64,000 nucleotides of DNA, taken from positions 35,043 to 99,042 of the forward strand of contig SUYR01000007.1 of NCBI GenBank assembly GCA_015060335.1. Reading direction: 5' to 3'. Each line of letters starts with the position of its first letter. The first letter of the stretch is position 1. This DNA is from Bacteroidales bacterium (GTDB taxonomy: Bacteria; Bacteroidota; Bacteroidia; Bacteroidales; UBA932). Positions 1 through 9,804 of this stretch are shown one piece after another. A program made the position numbers and the translations under genes. The notes beneath the pieces were generated by a model. That model saw only the letters and a list, made by a program, of their open reading frames with translations, ran no database searches and was not told where the DNA came from.

Positions 1-42
1 CGCATCATGACATATATGGTGTGTGCGCAGATGACCTTCAGC

Positions 43-957
43 TTATTGATGTGGGCAAGCTGGATACTCTGGATATGGCTGAGGAATATGTTTCCGGCCG
101 ATAGAATTCAGGATTACTATCGAACATGCCACAATCAGCAGGCTTGCTGCAAATATGCTCCAGTATGCCCATGGGCTGAGTATGTCCATGAATGTTTCTG
201 CGTCCTTGAACTCAGGTATGCGGCTAAGGATTACTGCACATGTGTTGTTGACGCAGTGCATAAGCATAGTCAGCTTTAGCGATCCGGTCTTGTAGTATGC
301 ATATCCGAAGAGAATACCAAGTAGGAAGGCGGGAATTGCCTGCCAAGGATTCATATGAAGTATTGCGAAGAATGCTGCAGATACAGCAATCGCGGAGAAC
401 GGTCTCATTGTCTTGAGAAGTCCTCTGAGAACGATACCTCTGCATAGCCATTCCTCAAAGAGGGGAGCAAAGACGGAAACGGAGATCAATGTAACCCACA
501 CAGGAGTATTCTCAAGCATCTTTTTCATGGTCTCTTCCAGCCACAGCGGCATGTCTGGAAGAAGCATTGTCACAGGCTCCGTAATGTAAGCTGCTGCTAT
601 GGTTGAAAATATTCCGATGAATATGAGCATAAACCATCCCTTGCTGCCGAATCCTCCTCTGTCCAGCGGAGATCCGATTGTTGAGTACTCGTTCAGTCTG
701 CTCTGTACTGAAGCATACAGAAGCGGTGGGATGAACATTATCGGATACGATATGAGCATTTCATAGTTTTCAATGAATCCGTTCCCGAAAATGTATCCGA
801 GTCCAATGCTGACAAGATTGCCCAGAAGTGCTCCGAGCATGAACAGTATCAGCAGCATCACTATACCTCCGAACCCCGGAAGATAGTGGCTATAAGAAGA
901 GAAGAGGTCGTATGAACCTCTTCCCTGATGTCTTTTGAAAAAATGTCTTGTCGCCAT
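43..957 (-). CDS. CPBP-family intramembrane metalloprotease (CAAX protease / Abi type)
   Basis: A polytopic inner-membrane protein of about 304 residues. It carries the CPBP signature: a Glu-Glu-x-x-x-Arg block (FEEWLCRG), a following FAILHMN helix with histidine, and a late HCVNN segment. In this family these residues form the metal-dependent active site inside the membrane; bacterial members act in protein processing, bacteriocin immunity or unknown roles. I place the start at the ATG ending at base 957 (MATRHFFKRH). The upstream in-frame ATG at 1017 would overlap the preceding gene and add a non-hydrophobic stretch unlike the family. It follows the nucleotidyltransferase gene by 19 bp and is probably co-transcribed. 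The substrate is unknown. Confidence 0.85.
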   Translation of the reverse strand: MATRHFFKRHQGRGSYDLFSSYSHYLPGFGGIVMLLILFMLGALLGNLVSIGLGYIFGNGFIENYEMLISYPIMFIPPLLYASVQSRLNEYSTIGSPLDRGGFGSKGWFMLIFIGIFSTIAAAYITEPVTMLLPDMPLWLEETMKKMLENTPVWVTLISVSVFAPLFEEWLCRGIVLRGLLKTMRPFSAIAVSAAFFAILHMNPWQAIPAFLLGILFGYAYYKTGSLKLTMLMHCVNNTCAVILSRIPEFKDAETFMDILSPWAYWSIFAASLLIVACSIVILNSIGRKHIPQPYPEYPACPHQ

Positions 958-976
958 TTCTTGTGAGTCGGAAAAT

Positions 977-1909
977 CTATTTGTAGAGCGGTGACGGGTA
1001 TATTCCCTTGTCTGCAAATTCCTGGAACTTTGCCACGACTCCCGGACGGTCTTCCTTGAATGTCACTCCGAACCAGCGTGACGGAGTTGAGAGAAGTTCG
1101 CATTTTCCTGTGCCTGCCTTGATTATACAGTCGATTGCATAAGGAATATAGAACTCGGACTTGAGTTCGTTTCCATGGTTTTCAAGGAAAGATACGAATG
1201 TTTCTTTGCTCTTGTCGAAATAGTCAGGAGTGAATCCCCACATGTTCATTGAACATAATGCCTTGTCCGCAAGCTCTATCTTTTCTCCAGTGACGCTGTT
1301 CTCACCGTAGATCTTGCCGTCTTCTTCCCTTGCTATCTTGTGGTGCTCAGCCACGTTGGTAAGGAAGCCGGTCTGGTCTGCTGTTCCGATACCGCGTGAA
1401 ACTGCACCTGACTCAGACAGGGTGTTGTCCAGCTCAAATCCTACAAGGGCATATTCGCCGCTCTTGCCTTCATGTGCGATGAGCCAGTCAGCAAGGATCT
1501 TGAATGATTCCTTTCCGTAGTAGTCATCACCGTTGATTACAGCAAACGGCTCGTTGATGACATCCTGGCCCATAAGGACTGCATGGGCTGTTCCCCATGG
1601 CTTCTCGCGCTCAGGGTTGAGGGTGAACTGTGACGGAATCTTGTTCAGTTCCTGAGTCACGAATTCAAATTTGAGAGGCTCACCGTCCGGACATGTCACA
1701 TTGCCATATTTCTTGTTTACAGCGTCAATCATATCCTGTTTGAAATACTCGCGTACGATATAGACTACCTTGCCGAATCCGGCTTCAACAGCATCGTAGA
1801 TAGAGTAGTCTATGATGGTTTCTCCGTTAGGACCGAGTCCGTCCATCTGCTTAAGTCCGCCGTAGCGGCTGCCCATTCCGGCAGCGAGTACCAAAAGTGT
1901 AGGTTTCAT
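977..1909 (-). CDS. sugar-phosphate nucleotidyltransferase
   Basis: A 310-residue protein opening with the nucleotidyltransferase signature LAAGMGSRYGGLKQ (nucleotide-binding loop). It has a Rossmann-like GT-A core and an INGDDYYG segment supplying the metal-binding Asp pair. Members transfer NMP from NTP to a sugar 1-phosphate, making activated sugars such as UDP-GlcNAc or UDP-glucose. The exact sugar and nucleotide cannot be read from sequence. A hexosamine 1-kinase-like protein lies at 35.7-36.8 kb and could feed such an enzyme, but that pairing is inference. It is likely the first gene of a two-gene unit with the CPBP protease. Confidence 0.85.
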   Translation of the reverse strand: MKPTLLVLAAGMGSRYGGLKQMDGLGPNGETIIDYSIYDAVEAGFGKVVYIVREYFKQDMIDAVNKKYGNVTCPDGEPLKFEFVTQELNKIPSQFTLNPEREKPWGTAHAVLMGQDVINEPFAVINGDDYYGKESFKILADWLIAHEGKSGEYALVGFELDNTLSESGAVSRGIGTADQTGFLTNVAEHHKIAREEDGKIYGENSVTGEKIELADKALCSMNMWGFTPDYFDKSKETFVSFLENHGNELKSEFYIPYAIDCIIKAGTGKCELLSTPSRWFGVTFKEDRPGVVAKFQEFADKGIYPSPLYK

Positions 1910-1997
1910 AATGATAAATGTTAATATTGATTATAAATTTTCAGCATCATTCAAAATTCAAGCAAAAATAACTATTTTTGCCGATATGACATGATGG

Positions 1998-2342
1998 ATG
2001 TCTGCGTTTTTTGTACCATTTTATAATAGATTTCTTATTTTGGGTAAGATTTACGATATATTTCACGGACCCCGCCGTAGGTTTGCCTGGTTTGTGGTTG
2101 TACTTTCCTCTCTTTTTCTGATTTCATGGATTGTAGGTCCCGGACATACATTCTTCCATTGGGCAAAGGCCGCCATTGAAGTGAGACGACAGGAGAAGGT
2201 CATCGAGAATTATGAGGCTGAGAATGCTGAACTTGACCGTCGTATCAATATGATGAAGAATGACAGGGATACATTAGAAAAATTCGCCAGAGAGCAATAT
2301 AATTTTGCTGTCCCTGGCGAAGATGTCTATGTCGTCGAATAA
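1998..2342 (+). CDS. septum formation initiator, FtsB/DivIC family
   Basis: A 114-residue bitopic membrane protein with a short cytoplasmic head, one transmembrane helix (about residues 30-50, FAWFVVVLSSLFLISWIV) and a periplasmic coiled coil (about 60-95) ending in the family motif REQYNFAVPGEDVYVV. FtsB/DivIC proteins bridge FtsQ/DivIB and FtsL in the divisome and help activate septal peptidoglycan synthesis. A TATTTTTG candidate -7 box lies at 1973-1980, upstream of the chosen ATG, though no good -33 box is visible. The gene is convergent with purB. Confidence 0.85.
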   Translation: MSAFFVPFYNRFLILGKIYDIFHGPRRRFAWFVVVLSSLFLISWIVGPGHTFFHWAKAAIEVRRQEKVIENYEAENAELDRRINMMKNDRDTLEKFAREQYNFAVPGEDVYVVE

Positions 2343-2356
2343 GTTCGTGGCGAAAT

Positions 2357-3697
2357 CTAAAATCCTGTATATGTCCAAGGTGAGATGGCTCTCAGTTCTT
2401 CCTTTACTGATTCGCTCACTTCAAGAGTCTCGATGAAGTCCGCTATCACCTCATGGTTGATACCTGCTCCTGTGCGTGTGAGGGCCTTGAGGGTCTCATA
2501 AGGGTTAGGATAATTTTCTCTGCGGAGGATAGTCTGTATCGCTTCTGCCACTACAGCCCAGTTCCTTTCAAGGTCTGCCTTGAGTGCATCCTCGTTAAGA
2601 ATAAGCTTGCCGAGTCCCTTTTTCAATGAGTTGAGGGAAATCATTGAGTGGGCAAGCGGCATTCCTATGTTGCGGAGTACTGTAGAGTCTGTCAGGTCAC
2701 GCTGCAGGCGTGAGACAGGCAGTTTCATCGAAAGATGAGTGTAGAGGGCATTTGCCACTCCGAAGTTTCCCTCTGCATTCTCGAAGTCAATCGGATTCAC
2801 CTTGTGAGGCATTGCTGAAGAACCTACTTCTCCGGCCTTTACCTTCTGACGGAAGTATTCCATTGAAATATATGTCCAGATGTCGCGGGCAAAGTCAATC
2901 AGGATTGTATTGATTCTGCGAAGGCAGTCAAAAAGCGAAGCGAGGTTGTCGTAGTGCTCGATCTGAGTGGTAGGGAATGACCTCTTGAGTCCGAGAGATG
3001 CAACGAAATCATTTCCGAAACCTATCCAGTCGATGCCCGGATATGCAACCTTGTGTGCATTCATGTTACCGGTAGCGCCTCCGAATTTTGCAGGATAAGT
3101 AAGCATCTCGAACTGACGGATCTGTTCTTCAAGACGAACGACGAATACATTGAACTCCTTGCCTACGCGGGTAGGAGATGCCGGCTGTCCGTGAGTCTTT
3201 GCAAGCATAGGGATGTCAGTCCAGTCGGATGCCATACCCTTGATAAGTCCCAGGACCTCCTTGAGCAGAGGCATGAAACTGTTTTCAATAGCCTCTTTGA
3301 ATGAGAGTGGGACCGAGGTGTTGTTGATGTCTTGTGATGTGAGTCCGAAATGAACGAATTCTCCCCATTTCATGATATCCATTTCCTTGAATCTGTCCTT
3401 GATGAAATACTCTACAGCCTTCACGTCATGGTTGGTCACTTTCTCGATCTCCTTCACTTTTTCCGCATCTTCAGGAGTCATCTTCCTGTAGATGTCTCTG
3501 AGTGCCTCGAATTTTGATGAATCGAAGTCAGCCAGCTGAGGAAGTGGTATCTGACAGAGTGCGATGAAGTATTCTATTTCCACCCGCACGCGGTATTTTA
3601 TAAGTGCATACTCACTGAAATATTCTCTAAGAGGTTCTGTCTGACGCGAATAGCGTCCGTCGATAGGCGATACTGCCAGAAGTGAAAAATTGCTCAT
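2357..3697 (-). CDS. purB: adenylosuccinate lyase
   Basis: A 446-residue soluble enzyme of the fumarase/aspartase superfamily, with the signature loop GSSAMPHKVNPIDFEN that holds the catalytic serine, and a TSQDINNT segment in the active site. It removes fumarate from SAICAR and from adenylosuccinate in de novo purine and AMP synthesis. Length matches Bacteroidales PurB. It is a single gene with a clear promoter, divergent from the lipoprotein gene at 3.8 kb. The tail converges on the FtsB-like gene with 14 bp between stops. Confidence 0.96.
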   Translation of the reverse strand: MSNFSLLAVSPIDGRYSRQTEPLREYFSEYALIKYRVRVEIEYFIALCQIPLPQLADFDSSKFEALRDIYRKMTPEDAEKVKEIEKVTNHDVKAVEYFIKDRFKEMDIMKWGEFVHFGLTSQDINNTSVPLSFKEAIENSFMPLLKEVLGLIKGMASDWTDIPMLAKTHGQPASPTRVGKEFNVFVVRLEEQIRQFEMLTYPAKFGGATGNMNAHKVAYPGIDWIGFGNDFVASLGLKRSFPTTQIEHYDNLASLFDCLRRINTILIDFARDIWTYISMEYFRQKVKAGEVGSSAMPHKVNPIDFENAEGNFGVANALYTHLSMKLPVSRLQRDLTDSTVLRNIGMPLAHSMISLNSLKKGLGKLILNEDALKADLERNWAVVAEAIQTILRRENYPNPYETLKALTRTGAGINHEVIADFIETLEVSESVKEELRAISPWTYTGF

Positions 3698-3721
3698 TCC
3701 GTAAGTTTTTTAATTTGCCCG

Positions 3722-3751
3722 CAAATATAGTAAAAATACTCTAAAGGGCAA
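3722..3751 (-). promoter_or_regulatory. purB promoter, Bacteroidota type
   Basis: On the minus strand TTG is followed after 19 nt by TATATTTG, an exact fit to the Bacteroidota TTTG-N19-TAnnTTTG pattern in all but one base. Transcription would start about 20 nt upstream of the purB ATG. Confidence 0.7.
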
Positions 3752-3767
3752 TCCGCAGGATGAATGA

Positions 3768-3797
3768 TTGATTTTTAGCGGAAAAATGTTATCTTTG
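3768..3797 (+). promoter_or_regulatory. Promoter for the 951-residue lipoprotein gene
   Basis: TTG (3768-3770), a 19-nt spacer, then TATCTTTG (3790-3797). This matches the Bacteroidota vegetative promoter and sits 41 nt before the ATG. With the purB promoter it forms a compact divergent promoter pair. Confidence 0.7.
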
Positions 3798-3838
3798 CAC
3801 GATTTATATCATTGCCAAAAACAATTAAACGAACATAA

Positions 3839-6694
3839 ATGAAGAATTTTTTTACAAAAATCCTGCTTGCGGCTTTCGTGACCGTTTTTGCGGGTATCAT
3901 TACAGGATGTGAGCCGGAGCCTCAGATCAAGCAGTTTTCTGTGTCGCTGAAGGAGTTCGGACCGGGCTATGTGACATTGATGGTTACGCAGCCTTCTCCT
4001 ACTACAGTCGCTTATACGATTTCTGAAAAGCAGATTCCTAACATGAATGCGACAATGCTCAACCTGATGGGAACTCAGACTACTTTCTATTCCGAGGGAC
4101 CGCAGCAGTTGCTGGATTATCCGGTTGACGCCAATAAGAAGTATTATGTGTATCTTGTCGGTCTGCTTGGGGAGAAATTTTCCAAGATGTACACATTTGA
4201 GTTTGAAACTGGTGACTTCGTGTTCACTCAGTTGGCTACAGTAGTCGGTGTGACTCCAGACGGATATAAGATGTATCTCAAGATGCCTCCTACTGTAGTG
4301 TCCGGTGATAAAGGCAAAGCCGGCAGCCGAGGAATCCGTTATTCCAGCTGTAACCTGATGATGTATAATATGCGCAGTGAATCATCAAATGACTACGAGC
4401 ATCTTCTCTGGAATGGTGGAAATTGCGCAAGGACGGATACTACTTTGATCCTGACAGATGAGACAAACAAGGGACAGGTAGGCTATGACGCGAATGAGGA
4501 CGGTGTTATTGATGAAAAGGATGAGGGAATGCTTTGGGATCCTATTGCACCGGGAGAACCGATTGTGTTCATCGCTGCCGAGTTTGAGTATATGGAGGAG
4601 CCTTGGTATGGTTTGACAGGAGCGGAAAAGGATGCAGCAATCAAGAAGTTCCAGGAGGAGAATAACTTGGAGGCTGATGAAACCAACTATGTTGTCAACG
4701 GTTTCTTCTATCCTGCAGGATGGGCACCCGGATACTATCTTCCATGCCTTGATCCGGAGAAATATTCAAACTTATATACAAAGTCTGCTCCGATGACGAA
4801 GGGTGCAGGAATCATTTCGGGTATCGATGTTTCTTCTCAGTTGGATGATGCGTGGACGGGAACTTTCCAGCGCAAGCTGTTCCGTGCAAGAGTTCCTGCT
4901 GTCCTGGATGCTGAATTCAATGTGCGTGTCGAAGATTTGCGCTCAGTTGACGCTACAGTGTATATTGAGCCGGACAAGAATATCTACAGGTATCTGTTCA
5001 CTATTTTAGATGATGCGTCATATCAGTACATGTTGAAGCTGCTTGATGGTCATGAAGAGTATGTACAGTGGGCGGTTACATCATACTTCGCAATGATGGA
5101 GTTCGGTTCCCGTGAAGTTGTTGCCGGTACCGGTGAGACCAGTGCACCTATTGCTGAGATTCAGCTCTCTAATTTCTTCTATAATGTACCGTCTGACACG
5201 AAGTATCATGTGCTTGTTACCGGAATGAGCGGTGCTATCGGATCACCTCAGTGTTTTCATCACCATGTGTTCAGCACTCCTGCCAAGACTAAGGACTATG
5301 GCCCTGATATCGTGGTTACTGCATTGCCTGAGCAGTCGTCTCCTTATTCTGCTGCATTTAATGTGAAATGTAACTCGACCTCAGATAATCCGCTTGTTTC
5401 ATGCTATTACGGTGCCAATTATTACAAGGATTGGGTTCTGGATGTGAACGCCGGTTCGTCATATGAAACTCTCGGACAGACTACTCCGTTTACAGCCGAG
5501 GAAATTGAGCAGATATGTTCAGAAGATGGTTATACGATGTTCATTCCATCTATAGACGGCGCCAAGACAAGACTCGTTGTTGTCGGCTGGAACGATGAGA
5601 ATATTTCAAATGGCATAGATACTTATGAGGATGTCCTTGCGCATCCTGCTGTTGATGACTGTGTCACTCCATATGCTGAGGCGGAGAATATAAGTTTGAA
5701 TCCTTTGTTGGACCCAATGGCATCCAATAACTATACGCCGCTTCTTAATGGTGACTGGACTCTGACTGCTACTGTGCTGGATAATGGTGTCGAGCAGGTT
5801 CAGAAGTCACGTGTGCGTATAAAGAATGCTCTCGTGGAAGGCGAGGACTATCCTTCGCAGCTTCCTGATTCAGTAATGGCTCTGTATAAGGAGGAGACTA
5901 AATGGACTGAAGATGAGATAATCGGTTATTTCGATGAATTCAAGACTCTCGCCGGATATTATAACGAAAAGCGTCTGAGAAATCAGAATAAGCTCCTTCT
6001 TGAAGGATGGCTTGATAATGACAGCAAGCAGCGTCTGTCTCTTATGACACCTTGGGATATGTTTGTCTCAAGAGAGGTCACAACGGTAGATGTGGAGTCT
6101 ATGTTCTCGGAATACGGACCAAAGGTTTATATAAAGGTAAACAAGGATATGCATGGAAAGGATTCGCTTGCAGTGACAGCCAACAAGTATTTTGCTTCTC
6201 CTGTAGCTAACTGGAGTGTGCCTTTCTACCTTGCGGGATATGCAAACGTAGAATCTGCCAACACTATGTTTTATTGGGGTACGGCAACAGAATTCCAGGC
6301 TCCGCTCGAATTCCCTGTGGAACTGTCTGAGGATATGAATACTTTGACAATAAAGGGCTATATGGCCAACGGAAATAAGTATTATCCTAATTTAGTAGGC
6401 GAGGATTATAGTGTGCTCACAGGTACAGTCTATATCCTCGAGAAGCCGATCATATCGGATGTAGTACTCACAAGAGGTTGGTCTGAAGACTTCGCTGTCG
6501 AGCCGGAACCTTCAACTAGATCTGCTTCTTGGGGTCGAAAGGCTTATCCTGTAAATCCGGTTGGCAAGCCTGTTTTGGCAAAATACGGAAAGAGAACAAA
6601 ATTTGAGAAGCCTGTACCGACTCAGAAGATAGATTATAAGTTCCGTTCCTACGAGCAGATAATTGAAAGTTTGGAAAAATATAAAAATAACTGA
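3839..6694 (+). CDS. large surface lipoprotein of unknown function with an EF-hand-like loop
   Basis: A 951-residue lipoprotein with signal peptide and lipobox IITGC (lipid anchor Cys24). The ectodomain is aromatic- and beta-rich, consistent with stacked Ig/fibronectin-like modules. I recognise no catalytic domain. Residues 218-230 read D-x-N-x-D-G-x-I-D with acidic residues after it, a calcium-binding EF-hand or dockerin-like loop. Its stop lies two bases before the ATG of the Omp28 protein, so the two are one operon and probably work together at the cell surface. The function could be adhesion or a scaffold for secreted partners, but this is not shown. Confidence 0.75.
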   Translation: MKNFFTKILLAAFVTVFAGIITGCEPEPQIKQFSVSLKEFGPGYVTLMVTQPSPTTVAYTISEKQIPNMNATMLNLMGTQTTFYSEGPQQLLDYPVDANKKYYVYLVGLLGEKFSKMYTFEFETGDFVFTQLATVVGVTPDGYKMYLKMPPTVVSGDKGKAGSRGIRYSSCNLMMYNMRSESSNDYEHLLWNGGNCARTDTTLILTDETNKGQVGYDANEDGVIDEKDEGMLWDPIAPGEPIVFIAAEFEYMEEPWYGLTGAEKDAAIKKFQEENNLEADETNYVVNGFFYPAGWAPGYYLPCLDPEKYSNLYTKSAPMTKGAGIISGIDVSSQLDDAWTGTFQRKLFRARVPAVLDAEFNVRVEDLRSVDATVYIEPDKNIYRYLFTILDDASYQYMLKLLDGHEEYVQWAVTSYFAMMEFGSREVVAGTGETSAPIAEIQLSNFFYNVPSDTKYHVLVTGMSGAIGSPQCFHHHVFSTPAKTKDYGPDIVVTALPEQSSPYSAAFNVKCNSTSDNPLVSCYYGANYYKDWVLDVNAGSSYETLGQTTPFTAEEIEQICSEDGYTMFIPSIDGAKTRLVVVGWNDENISNGIDTYEDVLAHPAVDDCVTPYAEAENISLNPLLDPMASNNYTPLLNGDWTLTATVLDNGVEQVQKSRVRIKNALVEGEDYPSQLPDSVMALYKEETKWTEDEIIGYFDEFKTLAGYYNEKRLRNQNKLLLEGWLDNDSKQRLSLMTPWDMFVSREVTTVDVESMFSEYGPKVYIKVNKDMHGKDSLAVTANKYFASPVANWSVPFYLAGYANVESANTMFYWGTATEFQAPLEFPVELSEDMNTLTIKGYMANGNKYYPNLVGEDYSVLTGTVYILEKPIISDVVLTRGWSEDFAVEPEPSTRSASWGRKAYPVNPVGKPVLAKYGKRTKFEKPVPTQKIDYKFRSYEQIIESLEKYKNN

Positions 6695-6696
6695 AG

Positions 6697-7866
6697 ATGA
6701 ATTGGTTTATTAAAACGGCATCGCTGCTGACCTTGGCGACAGTGATGTCAGTCTCATGCGAAAGGGAAACTGTGGATGAGGGGACAGGTGTCGGAGTGAA
6801 GGTGCCGGATCTGGCAGTCGCATTCAATAAGAATGTCATTCGTAATAATGGTGAGACTGCAACCCTCAAGGCATATTACAAAGGAGAGGATGTTACAGAT
6901 GAAGCGTACTTCTTCCAGTTTCTGCCAGGAAAGGATGTCCCTCAGCAGATGACTACAAATGTCTTTTCTTCGACTGAGGTTGGTGAGTATCATTTTCAGG
7001 CCGCTTACCTGACAGCAACTTCTGCTATGGTCTCTGTTAATGTCGTGGATAGAGAAATTCCGGAGCCATTGAAGGATGAGTCTGCAGGTAATACGTCTTT
7101 TGTCCATCGGACATTCTTGAATCAGCACACAGGAGCCGGTTGCGGTTATTGCCCTGGTATGACAAAACTTCTCAAAGAGACGTTGGTAGGAGATGTAGAG
7201 GATATGGCAGTTCTTGCTGCTTTGCGTACTTATGGCGGTGGTGAGGCTGGATTTGCAGCTGTGCCTAATCCATCAAACGGATATCCGTTCCTTCATATCG
7301 ATTACAAGGATTCTTATGATTTCAGCAAGGGTACGGCTGAAGGATTGGCTCAGAAGATTAAAGATAGAGTGTCTGATCCGGCAAGTGTCGGAATTTCAGC
7401 ACATCCGGTGTATTATGCGGATTCAAAACAGATTATTGTACGTGTTACGGTGAAAGCGGCTGTTAAGGGCGAATATAATGTGGGACTTTGGCTGATGCAG
7501 GACAACTGGTATAAAATTCAGTCAGATTATCTGGGAATCATTACCGGTGGCGTGAAGGATCCGTACCATTATCATGATAATTGTGTACGTATTGCAGACT
7601 CAAATTATTTAGGAGCCCATGTGGGGTATCCGCTTGGTGTTCTTGAATCAGGAAAAACATCGGATTGGGTGTTTGTATTTGATTTGAAGGATGCAATAGA
7701 GAATTCCAAGAACAAAGGCGGATGGTGGGAAAGCTTCACAGAACAATGCCTCGATGATCTTCATTTTGCAGCATTTGTCACCACACATGAAGGTTCTACG
7801 TATTCTGTTGTCAATGCCATTGACTTCAAGTACAACGAAGAGAGACCATTCGAGTATATCAAATAA
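6697..7866 (+). CDS. Omp28-related outer-membrane lipoprotein with CxxC
   Basis: A 389-residue lipoprotein (lipobox VMSVSC, Cys21). An Ig-like segment (about 35-120) is followed by an Omp28 domain whose start, LNQHTGAGCGYCPGM, carries a thioredoxin-like CGYC motif (Cys149, Cys152). Omp28 proteins are Bacteroidota surface lipoproteins with a thioredoxin-related fold and no settled function. It is translated right after the 951-residue lipoprotein. Its stop codon directly abuts the stop of the convergent redox membrane protein, which also belongs to a thiol theme shared with the TlpA gene at 10.7 kb. Confidence 0.82.
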   Translation: MNWFIKTASLLTLATVMSVSCERETVDEGTGVGVKVPDLAVAFNKNVIRNNGETATLKAYYKGEDVTDEAYFFQFLPGKDVPQQMTTNVFSSTEVGEYHFQAAYLTATSAMVSVNVVDREIPEPLKDESAGNTSFVHRTFLNQHTGAGCGYCPGMTKLLKETLVGDVEDMAVLAALRTYGGGEAGFAAVPNPSNGYPFLHIDYKDSYDFSKGTAEGLAQKIKDRVSDPASVGISAHPVYYADSKQIIVRVTVKAAVKGEYNVGLWLMQDNWYKIQSDYLGIITGGVKDPYHYHDNCVRIADSNYLGAHVGYPLGVLESGKTSDWVFVFDLKDAIENSKNKGGWWESFTEQCLDDLHFAAFVTTHEGSTYSVVNAIDFKYNEERPFEYIK

Positions 7867-9024
7867 TCAGAGCAGCAGCATTACTGCAAAGACATAAAGA
7901 AGAAATCCCTGAAAAGCCAGGCTTGTCCTGGTGTCACGACCGATAAATGTGTCAGTAGGGTCTTCATCGGAAATCATTGCCAGTTCCCCAGGGGCTGGCA
8001 ATGTTCTTTCAGCCCATTTGCGGATTATGTATCCGTCTTCAAGATATGTGGCTCCGCCATTCGAGCGGTTGAGGGTTATCAGTGTCTTGTAATCGCAATT
8101 GTAGCTTTCCAATCCATGAGTCTCTACGCCTGAGGTGAGCAGGATAGGACTGAAACCTGCTGTCTTGGCATTGTCAAGGAATTCTCTGATTGTGCGGATG
8201 TCTTTTTCGGACAGGCTGCCCTTATACAGGCTGACAATCATGACTTTACCCTTGGTGATCAGCGAATCTGCATAGTTGCCGGCATTGTCATAGATGGAGA
8301 TACGTGCAGATCCCTGTCCGTCTTCTGTTACTGGAGAAGTGTCTGCCCTGACAAAGGTCCATGTGCTGTCGGGGAGATTCTCAAGACTGAATCTTTCTTC
8401 CTTTCCGTCTTTTGAATATACGAAGGTTGCCTCGAACGCGGCTTCATCCATGTTGCTTTCGTTGTTTACGACTGCTCCCGGACGGAAATCAGTGAAGTCT
8501 GCCATCGGAATATACATCAGTGAGTATATTGTAAATGCTATGGATGACAGGCTGACAAGGGCAAAGGAGACGTATTTCTTTTTCCTCGTCTGACCGAGAT
8601 ATTTTATAGGAATGAAATATATAAGCAGCAGACTTAGCAGGATTATATTTTTGATGAATGTCTCTCCGTGAGTCAGATGTATGGCTTCTCCGAAACATCC
8701 GCAATCCATTTCCGGCTTGAAGATCACCAGCAGGAGTGTCAGAATGGTAAACATGCTTTGCAGTCCTACAGCCGCAGCAGCTATGATCTTTCTCCATACT
8801 CCGGTTATGAGCCCTGCTCCTACGATGGTTTCGGCAAGAGCAAATGTGACTCCTGACGGAAGAGAAAGCCCCTCCAGGAATCCAAGGTGCAGGAATTTGA
8901 AGTATTCTTTCATCACAAGTCCGGCACCGACAGGGTCCACAAGCTTAAGAAGTCCTGAAATGAAGTACACAAAACCCACTGCGAAACCGCAGAAACGCTT
9001 CATTCTGAAAAGGATATATCTCAT
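7867..9024 (-). CDS. MauE/DoxX-type membrane protein with C-terminal thioredoxin-like domain
   Basis: A 385-residue protein. Residues 1-170 form a four-helix DoxX/MauE-like membrane domain with a conserved acidic/cysteine motif, PEMDCGCFGEAI, facing the periplasm. The rest (about 180-365) looks like a thioredoxin-fold periplasmic domain lacking CxxC, and the protein ends in another hydrophobic helix. MauE-like proteins pass reducing or oxidising equivalents across the membrane to periplasmic thiols; that role here is inference from the family and from nearby CxxC proteins. It lies five bases downstream of tmk and is likely co-transcribed with it. Confidence 0.78.
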   Translation of the reverse strand: MRYILFRMKRFCGFAVGFVYFISGLLKLVDPVGAGLVMKEYFKFLHLGFLEGLSLPSGVTFALAETIVGAGLITGVWRKIIAAAAVGLQSMFTILTLLLVIFKPEMDCGCFGEAIHLTHGETFIKNIILLSLLLIYFIPIKYLGQTRKKKYVSFALVSLSSIAFTIYSLMYIPMADFTDFRPGAVVNNESNMDEAAFEATFVYSKDGKEERFSLENLPDSTWTFVRADTSPVTEDGQGSARISIYDNAGNYADSLITKGKVMIVSLYKGSLSEKDIRTIREFLDNAKTAGFSPILLTSGVETHGLESYNCDYKTLITLNRSNGGATYLEDGYIIRKWAERTLPAPGELAMISDEDPTDTFIGRDTRTSLAFQGFLLYVFAVMLLL

Positions 9025-9029
9025 GGCTG

Positions 9030-9710
9030 TTATTTTATTGCACTGTCAACTACTTCCTTCACCTTTGCAAAAATCTCTCCCGGAGGAAGCATCTGCCCGT
9101 AGTCATCAGAGCAGTCTATCCGGATGAATTTAGGGTCAAGTTCGCACTGCCTTCTGTAGATTGCCCTTACTCGCTTCTGGAATTCGATGTCTGCCTCATG
9201 GATGTCCTGGCCGCCTTCAAGATAATCTCTGTCGGATCCTCCTCTCTGGCTGTTGAGCTTTGACTCTACAAATCCGATAGGGACGTCAAGGAATATGTTG
9301 AGATCCGGACGTGGAAGGTCGAAGTTGCCGTATTCGGTGTTGAATATCCATTCTCTCAGGTTTTCGGCTTCGTCTGGATCGGATATCTTGGCACACTGGT
9401 ATGCTATATTGGAATAGACATATCTGTCAAGAAGTACATGCCCTCCGGTCTGAAGGGTCGCTTTCATCTCAGGTGAAGCTCCGTGCCTGTCTTCAGCAAA
9501 AAGAAGGGCAACGAGTTGAGGGTGTACCTGTTCGTTGCTTCCGAAGTCTCCCCGCAGGAAACGGCTGATAAGGTCCCCATATACCGGAGAATCGTAGCGT
9601 GGGAAATGTATGTATTCAAGTGAGCCGAAAAGGCTTTCAAGATATGTTCTGAGTTTCTTTACCTGGGTGGATTTTCCTGCTCCGTCCAGTCCTTCGAGTA
9701 CTATCAGCAT
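9030..9710 (-). CDS. tmk: thymidylate kinase
   Basis: A 226-residue P-loop kinase with Walker A GLDGAGKST at the N-terminus and the DRYVYSNIAYQ segment (DRY/H motif) that binds dTMP. It phosphorylates dTMP to dTDP for DNA synthesis. The sequence is slightly longer than the usual 205-215 residues because of extra sequence around the lid (GGSDRDYLEGGQD). It is divergent from folP and sits upstream of the DoxX-like gene. Confidence 0.94.
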   Translation of the reverse strand: MLIVLEGLDGAGKSTQVKKLRTYLESLFGSLEYIHFPRYDSPVYGDLISRFLRGDFGSNEQVHPQLVALLFAEDRHGASPEMKATLQTGGHVLLDRYVYSNIAYQCAKISDPDEAENLREWIFNTEYGNFDLPRPDLNIFLDVPIGFVESKLNSQRGGSDRDYLEGGQDIHEADIEFQKRVRAIYRRQCELDPKFIRIDCSDDYGQMLPPGEIFAKVKEVVDSAIK

Positions 9711-9804
9711 GGCGTTTTGGTTTGTTTATCCTACAAATGTAGTGAAAGATTTCTCGACTTAGCCCGAAATGACAATAAATCTTTTTACTAATTTTGCATC
9801 CGGT

